Source: Aralia elata
Lineage: Eukaryota > Streptophyta > Magnoliopsida > Apiales > Araliaceae
Assembly (NCBI GenBank): GCA_034770075.1
Contig: JAVJAP010000217.1
Coordinates: 620,001 to 684,000, forward strand
Length of the DNA stretch: 64,000 bases
Direction: 5' to 3'
A program made the translations under genes and the position numbers. The notes beneath the pieces were generated by a model that did not search any database, had not been told where the DNA came from, and was given only the letters and a program-made list of their open reading frames with translations. Below, piece after piece: positions 1-11,682 of this stretch; the stretch's first letter is position 1, and every line of letters starts with the position of its first letter.

Positions 1-479
1 CCTCAAGGCGTGCGCCTCAACCGCTTTTTCGAACATTGGCAGGTACCTCCTGTTGGTGAACCGATAAGTTCTGGTCCTATTGAAGTAGAGCCTATATCAG
101 AGAGGCAAAGGAACTTATTCAGATAAACACTAGTGTCATCCATGAGTAAACCGAGTCGAAATAATTCAGACACAATTGCTAAATCAAGAAGTGGAACACA
201 ATATATTTAAGATTTGAACTAAAAAACACACTCACCATCCTTTCTACCACATGTATTCTTATACTCTTGACATCTGCAGTTAATGGAGCATCCAAAGCCG
301 CCCTGTAAAAGAAAACTACTACGCAAGATTTAGCTTTAAATTTAAACTGGAAGCACACAGAGAGTGCACCTAGAGGAAAAGACCTGATAGCATTCACAAT
401 ATTTCTTTAGGCAACCAGATTTCTTGCAGTTGCATCCGCTTTTATGTCGAGCTGAAGCGGGTGTCTTGCTGGATTCCTC
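1..479 (-). pseudogene. TSO1/CPP-like CXC-domain gene, three exons of a partial copy
   Basis: Three consecutive minus-strand exons can be read with good splice sites: 479-384 (acceptor TTTTGCAG, donor GTCTTT), 302-236 (acceptor TTTTACAG, donor GTGAGTG) and 91 down to the window edge (acceptor GATATAG). Phases join correctly. The product contains the second CXC motif of tesmin/TSO1 (CPP) DNA-binding proteins: RHKSGCNCKKSGCLKKYCEC followed in the next exon by GFGCSINCRC and GRKDG. These proteins bind zinc through the cysteines and act in the nucleus as cell-cycle and developmental regulators. One cysteine usual near the end of the motif is Tyr here (CQEYKN instead of CEGCKN). The third exon reaches an in-frame TGA at plus positions 3-5. 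The first CXC motif, which should lie upstream on this strand, was not found up to 1.28 kb. Read as a broken or captured fragment. The gene could continue left of the window, so a degraded but contiguous gene is not excluded. Confidence 0.7.
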
Positions 480-544
480 CTGCAAAATCAAGACATTTAA
501 ATGAAACACTAGTTCTTCAAAAATCACTGGGCAAGTAAATGACA

Positions 545-1284
545 TAGCTGAATGATATTCTCACCCCAATTTCAATTATAGAATCTGAGCTTTCCTCAAC
601 TATTTCATTGTGAAACTACACAATGCTTCAGTCATAGAGGTAGTAAGGCTTCAACCGTATATGGATATTAGGAAATCTATTGAACTTTCCTACTAAAATC
701 AATTCCCCTTGTATCTATTGAAAAATTTCTATCTATTGTTTACTTCTTCTTTTTAGCACGTTCAACCGTACATGGATATTAGGAGTTCTATTGTTTTAAA
801 CGTGGTGAGAACATGACAATGTCTTTGATTATAGTTCTTATATTGAATGGAGAAAGGCGTAAACCATTTTGCATCCAACCCCCAGCCTCCAAGAAACCAT
901 ATAAAGATACATATAGAAGAGTAATTAATGCACATGGCAAGTTTATATCTCAAAACAATAGTTAGCGTTATACATAGTAGCTTCTCATCTACTTCTTCTA
1001 TAGGGTCCTCCCAAAGTAAAAAATATAAATAGCTTCCATAGCTTTTTCAGCTCGAGCTTCCATCGGGATGGTAGGTGTAGGAACCCCCAGTTTTGATCGT
1101 TTTTGCAGGCGAATAAACATATCACATAGTGGACTGGTGGTAAGTTAAATATATCATACATTACCAAATACAAACGCTTGCTTTTAAATTTTAATGCAAT
1201 TCAAGATGTGATCTAAATTGTTCAAGCTATGAATTTCAGCAATATACTAGAAAAAACAGAAAGATAATTACTAAGGATGATGAC
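545..1284. other. non-coding gap between two gene fragments
   Basis: I see no exon, repeat array or RNA gene here. Short reading frames on the minus strand lack splice logic or family resemblance. The first CXC motif of the TSO1-like fragment would be expected on the minus strand in this interval and is absent. Confidence 0.4.
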
Positions 1285-2264
1285 CTCTGTTGCTTCATTC
1301 ATCAATGCAATAAAAGTCTCCTCCTCAAATTCAATATCATTCGAAAGTCGAAGCCTTGCTACCCCCTCAAATATTTCCTCAGATTTGAGCAGACCAGCAC
1401 CAACAGCCGCTAACCAACATCATATCAGCACATATAGAGGATCCCCTGCCTACCCATAAACAAAAAATCAACACAAATCACCTAATTAATTAATAGGCAA
1501 AAATGGTATCAAAATTATAGCTTTGAACCTCTGATGCAGACAAAGCTATGTTGACAACTCAATTTAAGGCTTAGAATTGGCAACTCAATTCCAAGGCTTG
1601 GAATTGGAACCGGACACCAAATTTTAACTAAATTTCAATCCCTTAAATTGCAAATGTCCTATCAATTCCAATTCCGAAGCTTGGTATTGAGTTGCCAAAT
1701 GCAGCAAAAATGTAATTCAATTAGGAAACTGGAAATTACTATATATTAGCATTTGGTCACACCAAAATATAGCAATTAATAACAACAGTAATATGTGAAA
1801 AGCAAGCTAAAATAAAGTGATGATAATTCCCAATTCAAAACCCACTAAAAAATAATAATAATATAAACATTATATCACCGCCTACATCACTGAAAATCCT
1901 AGCAAAAAGGCCAATTAAAGGGAGTGCCCCAATGACCTTATTAGCAAAACCAGAAATAGAATTTGACTCCCCCATGTAACCCTTGACAAGCAAGACCCCA
2001 TTAGAGCAAACCCACAATCAATAACTTTCGACCACTGGAAGTACTTATAGGTGTTTAAGCTATATTATTACGGAGAGACAAATTATTACGCAGAGACAAA
2101 GTTGTTGGAACAAATACCTGTACAAATTGACGGATCTTTTGGGCCTTTGTAACTAGGGTTTCTGCAATTGAGATAGAAACAACAAATTTCTTAGCGCGGA
2201 GATGAAGGTTTGGGGGGGGGGGAATTTTGGGATTAATGTTAATCCCTTTAGCTATAGGAAACAT
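1285..2264 (-). pseudogene. PSA3-like chloroplast protein gene fragment
   Basis: Two exon-like blocks on the minus strand fit together. Block 1981-1869 reads GYMGESNSISGFANKVIGAL and continues to ARIFSDVGGDI before a GTTTAT donor in phase 2. Block 1409-1285 (acceptor GGTTAG) reads AVGAGLLKSEEIFEGVARL and continues to SNDIEFEEETFIALMNEA. From memory, both match the conserved core of PSA3 (PHOTOSYSTEM I ASSEMBLY 3), a nuclear-encoded stromal factor for photosystem I assembly. The exon expected between them, carrying the FAEFRRRV stretch, is not visible, and block 1 lacks about three residues near SDEGG. A possible first exon, 2264-2118 with a CAG|GTATTT donor, is not convincingly a transit peptide. 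The missing exon and inserted repeats argue for a pseudogene. Family identity is moderately sure. Confidence 0.45.
1579..1696. mobile_element. MITE-like inverted-repeat element in an intron
   Basis: The left arm GGCAACTCAATTCCAAGGCT (starting 1579) is mirrored by the reverse complement of the right arm ending GAGTTGCC at 1696. Pairing extends over about 31 bp with few mismatches, enclosing roughly 55 bp. A partial extra copy of the left arm lies just upstream (1551-1578). It sits inside the intron of the PSA3-like fragment. No clear target duplication was found, so the superfamily is open. Confidence 0.6.
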
Positions 2265-2329
2265 TCTTCACAAAATCAATTATCAATCTCGCTAATTGCT
2301 GCAAAATTTAGCGCTAAGATTTTCATTCC

Positions 2330-3225
2330 TCCCGCGTAAATTATAGGTAGAGAAGAAACCTTGCCCATACCTCCCTGATTGAAACATCTGTGCATGCACC
2401 TCTTTGATTGAAACATCAGTATATGAATTTTGGCTCAAGGTGGAAAGGAGAAACTTGTTTCGCGAACTCCTTTTCTAGACCAAGTACACAACTCCTAAAT
2501 TAGAGAGACTGTTCCAAAAACAAGAGTTTGATTTTAACTTATAAAAACAACTAATATCGTAAACTGTTTAAAAGGTGATATCGTAAATAAAATTATTATT
2601 TTAAAAACTTAAACAAATTTAAATTTAAATTTTAGGATGTCATAAACTAATTACTAAAAAAATAAAATATAACTCTTTTGTAAAACAGAAAAATAATAAT
2701 TTAATATATTTGTGATCTGTTCCATAAAAAGATTCTTAATTATTATAATTTTTTATTATTAATTTATAATATTTTAAAATTTGAATTATTGTAACTTAAT
2801 ATTTAGTTAATAAAACATTTAATATTATAAATTATTTAAAAATTATTATTACGAATAAAATTCTATTTTAAAAAATTAATTACATTACAATTTGAGTTGT
2901 ATGATACCATAAATTAAGTAACAATAACTTAACTTTTTATGTAAAATAGATGAGTAATTTTTTAGCATTTGTGGGCTATATATAAGAGCCTTATCTATTT
3001 TGTTTCTTTTTTTTATGGTCAATGTACGAAAGTTTAAAGTTTAAATTATTATAAATTTATTTACTTTGATTAAAGAAATAGTCGATATTATAAGTTACTT
3101 AAAAAGTAATATTAAAAGTAAATTTACTATCGTAAAAAATTAAATGTATTTCTATTACAGTTTATATTCACCACAATTAATTAAAAAAAATTTATTTAGA
3201 ACAAAATAGTGACCAATTTTATCTC
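2330..3225. other. AT-rich intergenic stretch
   Basis: Long runs of TTAAATAATT-type sequence with no coding frame above background, no clear arrays and no recognised element. It probably contains decayed transposon sequence, but nothing can be assigned. Confidence 0.4.
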
Positions 3226-3229
3226 TCAC

Positions 3230-3509
3230 AAAAAACCTCTGAACAATAACATATAGTGAGTAATAATTCCTTCATTAATTATTTTTTTTCCTCGCAATTT
3301 TTCATCATAAATTGGATCCAAATGTCCTTCTTCCACCTTAATTTTACGAGAAAAAAATATATAAATTGTGAAGGATGTTTCTTTCGCTAATAACTATATT
3401 GTCACTATATTTTTTTTCCTTCACTAATCCTTCGCTAGAAAACTCTTCATGTGAAGGAATGAATTCCTTCACAAAATTTCCTTCACTATATCCTTAATTT
3501 CTTGTAGTG
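3230..3509 (-). mobile_element. CACTA (En/Spm-type) transposon terminus
   Basis: Read on the minus strand, the block begins at 3509 with CACTACAAGAAATTAAGG, the canonical start of a plant CACTA element. It is followed by subterminal copies of TGTGAAGGA, GCGAAGGA and related motifs (about 3350-3480), as expected for transposase binding sites. No matching CACTA end was found to the left, so this is a single terminus, either a truncated element or one whose partner has decayed. Confidence 0.6.
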
Positions 3510-4204
3510 CCCATAGGATATGTAGATAAGATAATTGACTAATCTTCTTTCGAGGAAGAGAGGAAGAAAGTAAAAGGAATGGGCTGTTTGATAAAAATAA
3601 AGTTTTGAATGTATAATAAAAATTTGAATGAGTTGGATTAAGTAGAATATTTGAATACAAAACAAAATGATGTATTTGATAATTGTCTGTCTAAAATATT
3701 TAAATATGTGTATTCTCCTATTTTAAACTTCTGGGTTATTATGAACAAATTTATTATCTATATAATAAAACACAACCCAATTTAAATTTTATAATTTGTC
3801 AAAGCACAACAACGGTTGAGATTCATTCTAACTTTAATTCAATGACTCAGATTCATTCCTTACTAAATTTCCCCCTCAAAACTCTCTCAAGTCTCCCCCC
3901 CCAAAACTCTCTTAAGCCTCTCAATTCAAATACACATGTATTATAAATGCACATGTACTATCCAATTTGTATTACATTTGATTTTTTTATTTTTATTTTT
4001 TTAAAAACTATTTATCTTCAAAATTATATATGTTAAAAAACAGATGGGTTTCTACTACCCCTTAATTAACCGAAATAAACTATATGTACAAAATTGATAA
4101 ATGATCTATCTGAAAATGTTGCATCTGTATTGACAAAAATTGCATATGTGTTACCATTTTGATTTGATTTGGGCGGGAAAGCACAAAGACGGTTCAGATT
4201 AATT

Positions 4205-4413
4205 CTAATTTTAATCTATATTAATAAGATAATAATAATAATACCGACAATAATAATAATCTTGATAATAATAATACTGATAATAATAATAAATACGTGT
4301 TACCATTTTGAATTGATTTGGGCGGGAAAGCACAAGGACGGTGCAGATTCATTGTAATTTTAATCTATATTAATAAGATAATAATAATACCCATAATAAT
4401 AATATTGATGATG

Positions 4414-4455
<42 letters not shown>

Positions 4456-4699
4456 ATAATAATAATAACAATAATAATAATAATAATAATAATAATACTG
4501 ATAATAATAATACCGATAATAATAATAATAATATCGATAATAAGACCGATAATAATAACAATAATAATATTAATAATAATAATCATAATAATATTTGATA
4601 ATAAGAATATTAATTATAATAATAATAATAATACTGATAATAATAATCCCGATAATAATAATACCAATAATAATAATAATACTGATAATAATAATACCG

Positions 4700-4736
<37 letters not shown>

Positions 4737-4795
4737 CGATAATAATAATAATTTTTATAATTTTTATATTTTAAAATAACTTTAATAATAATAAT
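4205..4795. repeat. AAT/TAA trinucleotide array, copy 1
   Basis: Nearly 600 bp of TAA repeats interrupted by CCG, CTG, GAT and similar triplets. Its start overlaps two degenerate units beginning GGGCGGGAAAGCACAA (4170 and 4320) about 150 bp apart. The long reading frames through it (poly-Ile or poly-Asn) are low-complexity artefacts. Confidence 0.9.
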
Positions 4796-5014
4796 ATTTT
4801 TATTTTTCGAATTTTAATTTAATTGTTAGAATCGTCCAATTTTGTGCATGATCATGTCCATGAATTTCATTATAATAAGCTTTTCCAATAATAAAAGTTG
4901 TACATTCAACTAATGATCATTAAAACAAGCTAATAGTGACTTCTGTACTTTTCAAAAGAAAAAAAGAAGCTAACATTGTTGAATTGTTGTTGGCTATGGA
5001 ATTGTCTTGATATT

Positions 5015-5770
5015 TTTGTGCATATTGAATTTTCTCATTGTGCTTTTGTATGATAGTTGGTACTAATTATATATCATCTAGAATGGTATAATGATGTTTA
5101 TGTGTAAATTTTCAGATTGTCATTTAAATGTGTTGAACTTTGGTCAAGTCTAGAGTATACGTTGTGACTATTTAAAAATTTGTTTTTGATCCTATAGTTT
5201 GTTTATATTTGATTTGAAATAATGGAATATGGTAATGACCGTACAAGTGATGCAAAACCTGAATGATGAAGAAAATTACTCAATTTATTAATTAGGGAGT
5301 TACCCTTTTGTTGACAAGGCTTATGATTGTCAAATCAATGAAAGAAAAGATTCTCTGTATACAAATTGTCGATGGAAGCCGGATGAATGTGATATTCCTA
5401 GGTTAGTGCTCTACGATCCCATATTTAATAACATGATAAAGATTTGCTTTCTTTATATTTATTTCCCTATCGAATGTTATGAGAGTACACTAATGTATGA
5501 AATTATCTAAATGATTTTTTGCATATTGAATTTCCTCATTGTACTTTTATATGTTGGTTGATGCTAATTATATATCATCTGGAATAGTATAATGATGCTT
5601 ATGTGTAAATTTTCAGATTGTTATTTAAATCTGCTAGACTTTGGTCAAGTCTGGAGTATATGTTGTTTTTATTTAAAAATTTGTTTATGATCCTGTAGTT
5701 TGTTTATATTTGATTTGAAATAATGGAATTTGGTAATGACCATACAAATGATGCAAAACTTAAAAGAAAA
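5015..5770 (+). repeat. internal duplication flanking the TBL exon, copy 1
   Basis: Sequence starting GTGCATATTGAATTTTCTCA near 5018 recurs from about 5521 (GCATATTGAATTTCCTCATT) for about 240 bp at lower identity. The two halves surround the TBL exon. The same pair exists in repeat copy 2 (about 11452 and 11956), so the duplication predates the copying of the 3.4-kb unit. Confidence 0.7.
5248..5401 (+). pseudogene. captured TBL (PMR5 N domain) exon, broken copy
   Basis: Orthologous to the open exon at 11683-11836. An in-frame TAA replaces the Lys codon after SIY, and the first cysteine of the CPF motif is Tyr (GSYPFVDKAYDCQINERKD). The 3' end keeps the CCTAG|GTTAGT donor. The PMR5 N domain precedes the acyl-esterase domain in trichome-birefringence-like xylan and pectin O-acetyltransferases of the Golgi. 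Only this one exon is present, so it has no function of its own. Confidence 0.75.
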
Positions 5771-6499
5771 TAGTGACAAGTGGATGTAGTCAGTCTACAT
5801 CAAAATGTAAAATTTATTTCTATCTACACTCCTAAGTTGAAAAATCTCGGGGAACTTTTATAAAATAAGAGCCGCATTGTGACGCCCCCAAAATAGGTCC
5901 ACACAATCTATTTTGAGTCGCCAATAACATTCCACAAAATACAAATACAAATACGAATTTTTCCATTTACAACTGATAAGTGTTGTGCAAAATACGACAA
6001 CATAATACAAATACATCTTAAATTCTCAATACACTTATAGCCACACTAATAATATTGTATTGAGATATTTCTATTGTCTCGGACCATCACTCCATTCTCC
6101 GGCTAATCCCCGCTACACTCTCTTTTCCTGAGGGGAACAATGGAACAAAAAGGAAAAGGGTGAGCACAAATAGCCAGTAGGAAATATCATGACTAAGATA
6201 ATGAAGAATGAAATTATCTTTAGCCTTCAACAAAATAAATCAGAGATTTAAAGATATTATAATTGTTCAATAACAACAACTGCAGCGAAACGAATAATCC
6301 ATTAGAAGAGTCAACTAGATTATAATATCTACCATCTCCTATAAATTAAAGGATCACCACCAATATTTTATCCCTGTAACACCAATCAACAGTTCCTGCT
6401 TATGAACATCCAAATCAACAATTTATATTCAACAGCCTCTCTTTGCACTATGTGACAAAGATATTTATTTGTAACATCACCGGTCATGATCATGCCAAA

Positions 6500-6655
6500 C
6501 GCCAGTTCATCTTTGCACTACAGGCCAAAGAGAACTATCACCATACGCCTTTGTTTGTAACATCAAAAATCATGATAATACCAATACACAGTTTGGTCAA
6601 AATCATGTCACGCCAGTTCATCTTTGCACTACAGGCCAAAGAGAACTATCACCAC
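6500..6655 (+). repeat. duplicated 41-bp segment in the solo LTR
   Basis: CGCCAGTTCATCTTTGCACT and the 20-odd bases after it occur at about 6500 and again at about 6611, with a related weaker copy near 6438. The period is about 111 bp. It is part of the LTR U3 side. Confidence 0.75.
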
Positions 6656-7060
6656 AATTTAAGGATGAGGATGATGACAATGATATAGAATGAATACAGT
6701 GAGATCAAGAATAAGAATAAATGTTTAATTTATCCAGTGTCGAAGGTTGACTAAATTGCCAACATGATGACCAAATTGTGGAGTCAAATTCAAGAATGAT
6801 ATTCAAAAATAAAATTCACGATTCAACTATATCGTATCAAACGAAATAGAAAGATTCAGGTGAAAAGATATTAGATGAAGCACAAACTATGAAGGATATT
6901 TAACAAATTTTCAAGGATTTTCACCATTTAAAATAAGGTTTTGGAAACAAACAGAGATTTCTTATCATAAATGGAGAAATGTGAAAAAAAGATATTCCTT
7001 AAAGAGTACAAAAGAAATGATACGTTATACGAGTATAACAAAATATATGAAACTGCAAAT

Positions 7061-7424
7061 GGGTTTTCACCCGTCATGCGGTAATCCGCGTAGACAGATT
7101 ATTTCCACAAAAGATTAATAAGTAATGAATACGAAGGGTTATTCACCAGGCATGCGTCAATCCGCACAGACAGGTTATACCCACAGATTAATGAGGAACA
7201 AATGAAAAGGGATATTCACCAGGTACGACACTCCGTACATACAGGTTATTCCCACAGAATAATAAGGAATGAATACAGAAGGGTATTCACCAGGTACGAC
7301 ACTCCGTACATACAGGTTATTCCCATTGAGTAATAAGGAATGAATACAGAAGGGTATTCACCAAACATGCGTCAATCCGCACGGACAGGTTATCCCCATA
7401 AATTACTACGGAATGAATAACAAC
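7061..7424 (+). repeat. five-unit minisatellite in the solo LTR
   Basis: Units start at 7061, 7136, 7209, 7281 and 7352 (71-75 bp each). They share GGGTATTCACC, then GTCAATCCGCA or GACACTCCGTA, then ACAGGTTATTCCC and AATAAGGAATGAATAC. Two unit subtypes (CATGCGTCAATCCGC and TACGACACTCCGT) are mixed. It lies about 250 bp upstream of the TATA-like site. Confidence 0.85.
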
Positions 7425-7671
7425 CTTTATGAGTATAATATCACTTACGAACAAGGAAGCAAATGATATTACATAATAGTATGAAAGAAATGATATCCCC
7501 TACCTTCGTTAACAAGTGACTGGATGTTGCTTTCTATGAAGCTTACTAACTTGGACAATACTAGTATTCTCAAAAATACTCACAATAGCCTAGCACACTA
7601 AGAGAACTCAAGAAATTTAGAGAGAGAGAGTATATGCAAGAAAGGTGTGAAGATTTCTTAAGATAACCCCT

Positions 7672-7683
7672 CCTATTTATAGG
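7672..7683 (+). promoter_or_regulatory. TATA-like box of the solo LTR
   Basis: CCTATTTATAGG, a form common in plant LTRs, follows a purine-rich AGAGAGAGAG tract. A 22-bp tandem motif (CACATGTGAACCA) follows at about 7812-7885, on the R/U5 side. Confidence 0.5.
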
Positions 7684-9935
7684 AAAACCAAGTTTCATTA
7701 ATTGCATAAAAAAGGCTTGACTTATTACACTTTAGTACCTCCATCTTTGCCTCTATTTTTAATATAATCCCTCAAGTATTATCAATCTTGCATAACATCC
7801 CCTAATAGTTCCCACATGTGAACCAGTAGTTCTCACATGTGAACCAATAGTTCCGTCATGTGAACCAATAGTTCACAACATGTGAATTTCAAAATTTCAA
7901 TTAAGTATCCCTAAGTTAGACTCCACTTTTAATCCATCAATAATGCTAAAATATCATAACAATTAATATGAGTTACAGTGTGCCTGTGAAATAATAAAAA
8001 GTACCATGCAGATGCTATTGTAATTATTGAATCAAAATACTGTGCAATTGCTACTTTATCAATTATTGAATCAATAATTTAAAATACTGTGCAACACCGT
8101 GTGCTTGTGAAATACCGCGTACTACTGTGGAATAACGCGTTTTACTGTTCTTTTTATTACCGAGTATTTCAACAGTTGTCGGTGATAATACTGTTGACAA
8201 AATACTGTCGTTTTCAGTATCCGACAATGGGGTCCACTATCGTTGACAATATTGCCATTATGGGCCCACTAATATTTTGTTATTTTGGCGCCGTCGTACG
8301 ATACCGAATATAATATTCTCTGACAAAAGAAATATTCCCCGACATACAGGTTTGACTTTTTTTGTATAAATGAATAGTAAATTCGTATGAATAGTACTTT
8401 CGTATTTATACCGTATAATTTCGTATCCAGCTCATATAAACATTATGACGTAATCGAAGGTCGAAGAAAGTGTAAAAGCGTTTTTAGCGTGAATAGTCCC
8501 CCGTGAATAGTGATCGTGTGAATAGTGATTTAGCGTTATTACTAGACATTTCAGTTGTCACATTTCACTAGTAACTTTATCATTATCGATTTAATACCTT
8601 TCTGTTTAAAATAATAATAATAAGAAAATTAAATTAAATTTATTAAAAATTTTGGGGTCTTACATGCATTATTGACTATCATTGCTGCTCTTGGTAGTGA
8701 CTTCAATATAATGCATTCTTAATTCACCTTGACATCATATGATTCAGTGCTTTAGATGAATTTGCATTACGAAAGGAAACGCAAAGAAAGCAATAAAAAA
8801 AATACTAATTATGAGTATACATTAATTAGTGAATAAAAATACAAACCATGTATTTTTTGCTTAAAGGGTCATATAGGCATCACTGTATTTTTTGTGGTCC
8901 GTCTTTTGTAAAGTTAACTAATTATACATGGTTATGGTGATGTTTTGGTGGTTTGGATATGTATTGATGATTGTAAGTTTTGTAGACAGGTTTAGATTTT
9001 TCTGGATATCTATTTTTAAAGAAAACTCTACCGAAATTTCTTGAAATTAGTAGCGACTAGCTTGATGTTTTGGTGGTTGGATATGTGTTGATGATTGAGT
9101 ATGTATTAATTATTGTGGTGGTATGGTGAATTATGATAATTGTTATGTCTGATTGTATGTTATTTTAGATTGTAAAGAGTCTTTAAGTAATGTAGTACTT
9201 TTCGAATTTTAATCTAATTTTTCGTTACGTCGTGCCTTCAGGCATGGGAAATTACGCTTCTCCTCGTGTAATTATAAATAAACAATGCTATCTAAGAAAA
9301 ATTAAATATAAACTTTTGAATAATCTTTGATAGAGTATACTATTAGTAATATAATTTTAGAAATAAAACACTAAAAAATATTAATAACATTTTATAGTAC
9401 ATAAAATAATATATGATTGCAACAACATTCATTAAATTGATTATTGGCCAATTTATTAAAGAAAAATCAAAAACAATTTGGACATAACAAAAATTGTTTA
9501 CAATAGTAAACAAGATGGATATTGAATATAATTTTTAATTGTATATGAGAGTATGTAAGTAAAAATATCATTCAATATTACTTCTTATTCATTCAGTCAT
9601 AATTTTTTAAATCAATCGTTCAGATACAATCAAACGCATTCAAAATATAAAAATTATTAAACAACGAGTTTGAATAACTTATTTAATTAAATTGAGACTC
9701 ATTTAAACTTAAACAAACAGCCCTAAATGAATGAATGAAAGAGAGTGTATGAGGAGAGAGAATATATATTACTTTTGCATGACTCTTAAAGTTGATTCGT
9801 CCGTTTTGGTCTTCCTCAAGTCTTTTCCATTGCTTTTCACTTCCTTCGTTGAGAAGGAAGAAGAAAGTCAAATTGTTTGGTTTATAATGACTCAGTATTT
9901 TATGTGATCGGAGAGTATTGAATGACAAAATGATT

Positions 9936-10172
9936 ACTTAGGCCATGTTTGTTTATTAGGATAACACTTGGAATTGGACTAATAATCCTTAATCTCTTGT
10001 TTGTTTTTTAAATTAGACTTCGGATTATTAATCCCGGGATAACAAAATGACTTGAAATGAGGGATTATTTAATACCATGTCTAACTAGGTATTATAATCC
10101 TTACCATTTGGGACTAAAAATTTGTGGACTAAATTAGCCTTTAACTTTGTTTACATCACATAAAGCTGGTAA
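9936..10172. mobile_element. 237-bp spacer between the repeat copies, MITE-like
   Basis: It starts with ACTTAGGCCATGTTTGTTTA, resembling the TTA target plus GGCCATGTTTGTTT terminus of Tourist/Harbinger or hAT MITEs. It contains diverged inverted pieces (GGATAACACTTGG and ATCCCGGGATAAC). A clean opposite terminus was not found, so it is a truncated MITE candidate. Confidence 0.35.
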
Positions 10173-10639
10173 TCTATATAATAAAACACAACCCAATTTA
10201 AATTTTATAATTTGTCAAAGCACAACAACGGTTGAGATTCATTCTAACTTTAATTCAATGACTCAGATTCATTCCTTACTAAATTTTCCCCCCAAAACTC
10301 TCTCAAGTCTTCCCCCCCCCCCCAAAACTCTCTTAAGTCTCTCAATTCAAATACACATATATTATAAATGCACATGTACTATCCAATTTGTATTACATTT
10401 GATTTTTTTATTTTTATTTTTTTAAAAAATATTTATCTTCAAAATTATATATGTTAAAAAACTGATGGGTTTCTACTACCCCTTAATTAACCGAAATAAA
10501 CTTTATGTGCAAAATTGATAAATGATCTATCTGAAAATGTTGCATCTGTATTGACAAAAATTGCATATGTGTTACCATTTTGAATTGATTTGGGCGGGAA
10601 AGCACAAAGACGGTTCAGATTCATTCTAATTTTAATCTA

Positions 10640-10855
10640 TATTAATAAGATAATAATAATAATACCGACAATAATAATAATCTTGATAATAATAATACTG
10701 ATAATAATAATAAATACGTGTTACCATTTTGAATTGATTTGGGCGGGAAAGCACAAGGACGGTTCAGATTCATTGTAATTTTAATCTATATTAATAAGAT
10801 AATAATAATACCGATAATAATAATAATACTGATGATGATAATAATAATAATACTT

Positions 10856-10886
<31 letters not shown>

Positions 10887-11235
10887 TAATAATAATACTA
10901 ATAATAATAATACCGATAATAATAATAATATCGATAATAAGACCGATAATAATAATAATAATAATATTAATAATAATCATAATAATATTGATAATAATAA
11001 TATTAATAATAATAATAATACTGATAATAATAATCCCGATAATAATAATACCAATAATAATAATAATACCGATAATAATAATAATACTTATAATAATAAT
11101 ACTGATAATAATAATACCGATAATAATAATAATAATAATATCGATAATAATACCGATAATAATAATAATTCCAATAATAATAATAATTTTCATAATTTTT
11201 ATATTTTAAAATAACTTTAATAATAATAATATTTT
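10640..11235. repeat. AAT/TAA trinucleotide array, copy 2
   Basis: Counterpart of 4205-4795, with its own expansions and contractions of the TAA runs. Frames through it encode only poly-Ile, poly-Asn or similar strings and are not genes. Confidence 0.9.
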
Positions 11236-11682
11236 TATTTTTCGAATTTTAATTTAATTGTTAGAATCATCCAATTTTGTGCATGATCATGTCCATGAAT
11301 TTCATTATAATAAGCTTTTCCAATAATAAAAGTTGTACATTCAACTAATGATCATTAAAACAAGCTAATAGTGACTTCTGTACTTTTCAAAAGAAAAAAA
11401 GAAGCTAACATTGTTGAATTGTTGTTTGCTATGGAATTGTCTTGATGTTTTTGTGCATATTGAATTTTCTCATTGTGCTTTTGTATGATAGTTGGTACTA
11501 ATTATATATCATCTAGAATGGTATAATGACGTTCATGTGTAAATTTTCAAATTGTCATTTAAATGTGTTGAACTTTGGTCAAGTCTGGAGTATACGTTGT
11601 GACTATTTAAAATTTTGTTTTTGATCCTATAGTTTGTTTATATTTGATTTGAAATAATGGAATATGGTAATGACCGTACAAG

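Larger units (their letters stand above)
5878..8664 (+). mobile_element. solo LTR inserted in repeat copy 1
   Basis: The element starts TGTGACGCCCCCAAAATAGG and ends GGGGTCTTACA, i.e. TG...CA. It is flanked by CGCAT (5873-5877) and TGCAT (8665-8669), and the empty site GCCGCATTATTG is intact in copy 2 at 12307. That gives a 5-bp target duplication with one C-to-T change at a CpG. Length 2787 bp with no internal coding region, primer site or second LTR, so it is a solo LTR. A TATA-like CCTATTTATAGG lies at 7672-7683, implying plus-strand transcription. Length and terminal sequence suggest Ty3/gypsy, but this is not proven. Confidence 0.8.
3757..9935 (+). repeat. 3.4-kb direct repeat, copy 1 (Helitron-like, split by an LTR)
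   Basis: After removing 5878-8664 and one target duplication, this block is about 3.39 kb and matches 10173-13578 almost base for base. It begins TCTATATAATAAAAC directly after an A, which suits a Helitron 5' end (TC at an A^T site), and contains a CGTGCC/GGCATG hairpin at 9231-9246. The repeat continues about 690 bp past the hairpin to AAAATGATT, and no CTRR terminus lies there. So it is either a Helitron with read-through of its 3' signal or a segmental duplication bounded by one. It carries a broken TBL exon and AAT arrays. Confidence 0.8.

Noticed and set aside
1..126. Open plus-strand frame from the window edge ending TAA at 126
   Set aside because: The minus strand of the same bases forms an exon in phase with the two CXC exons upstream, with a proper acceptor. 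The plus frame resembles nothing known.
4169..4779. Long poly-Ile and poly-Asn frames on both strands
   Set aside because: Simple TAA repeat translated in different frames. The same happens at 10590-11209.
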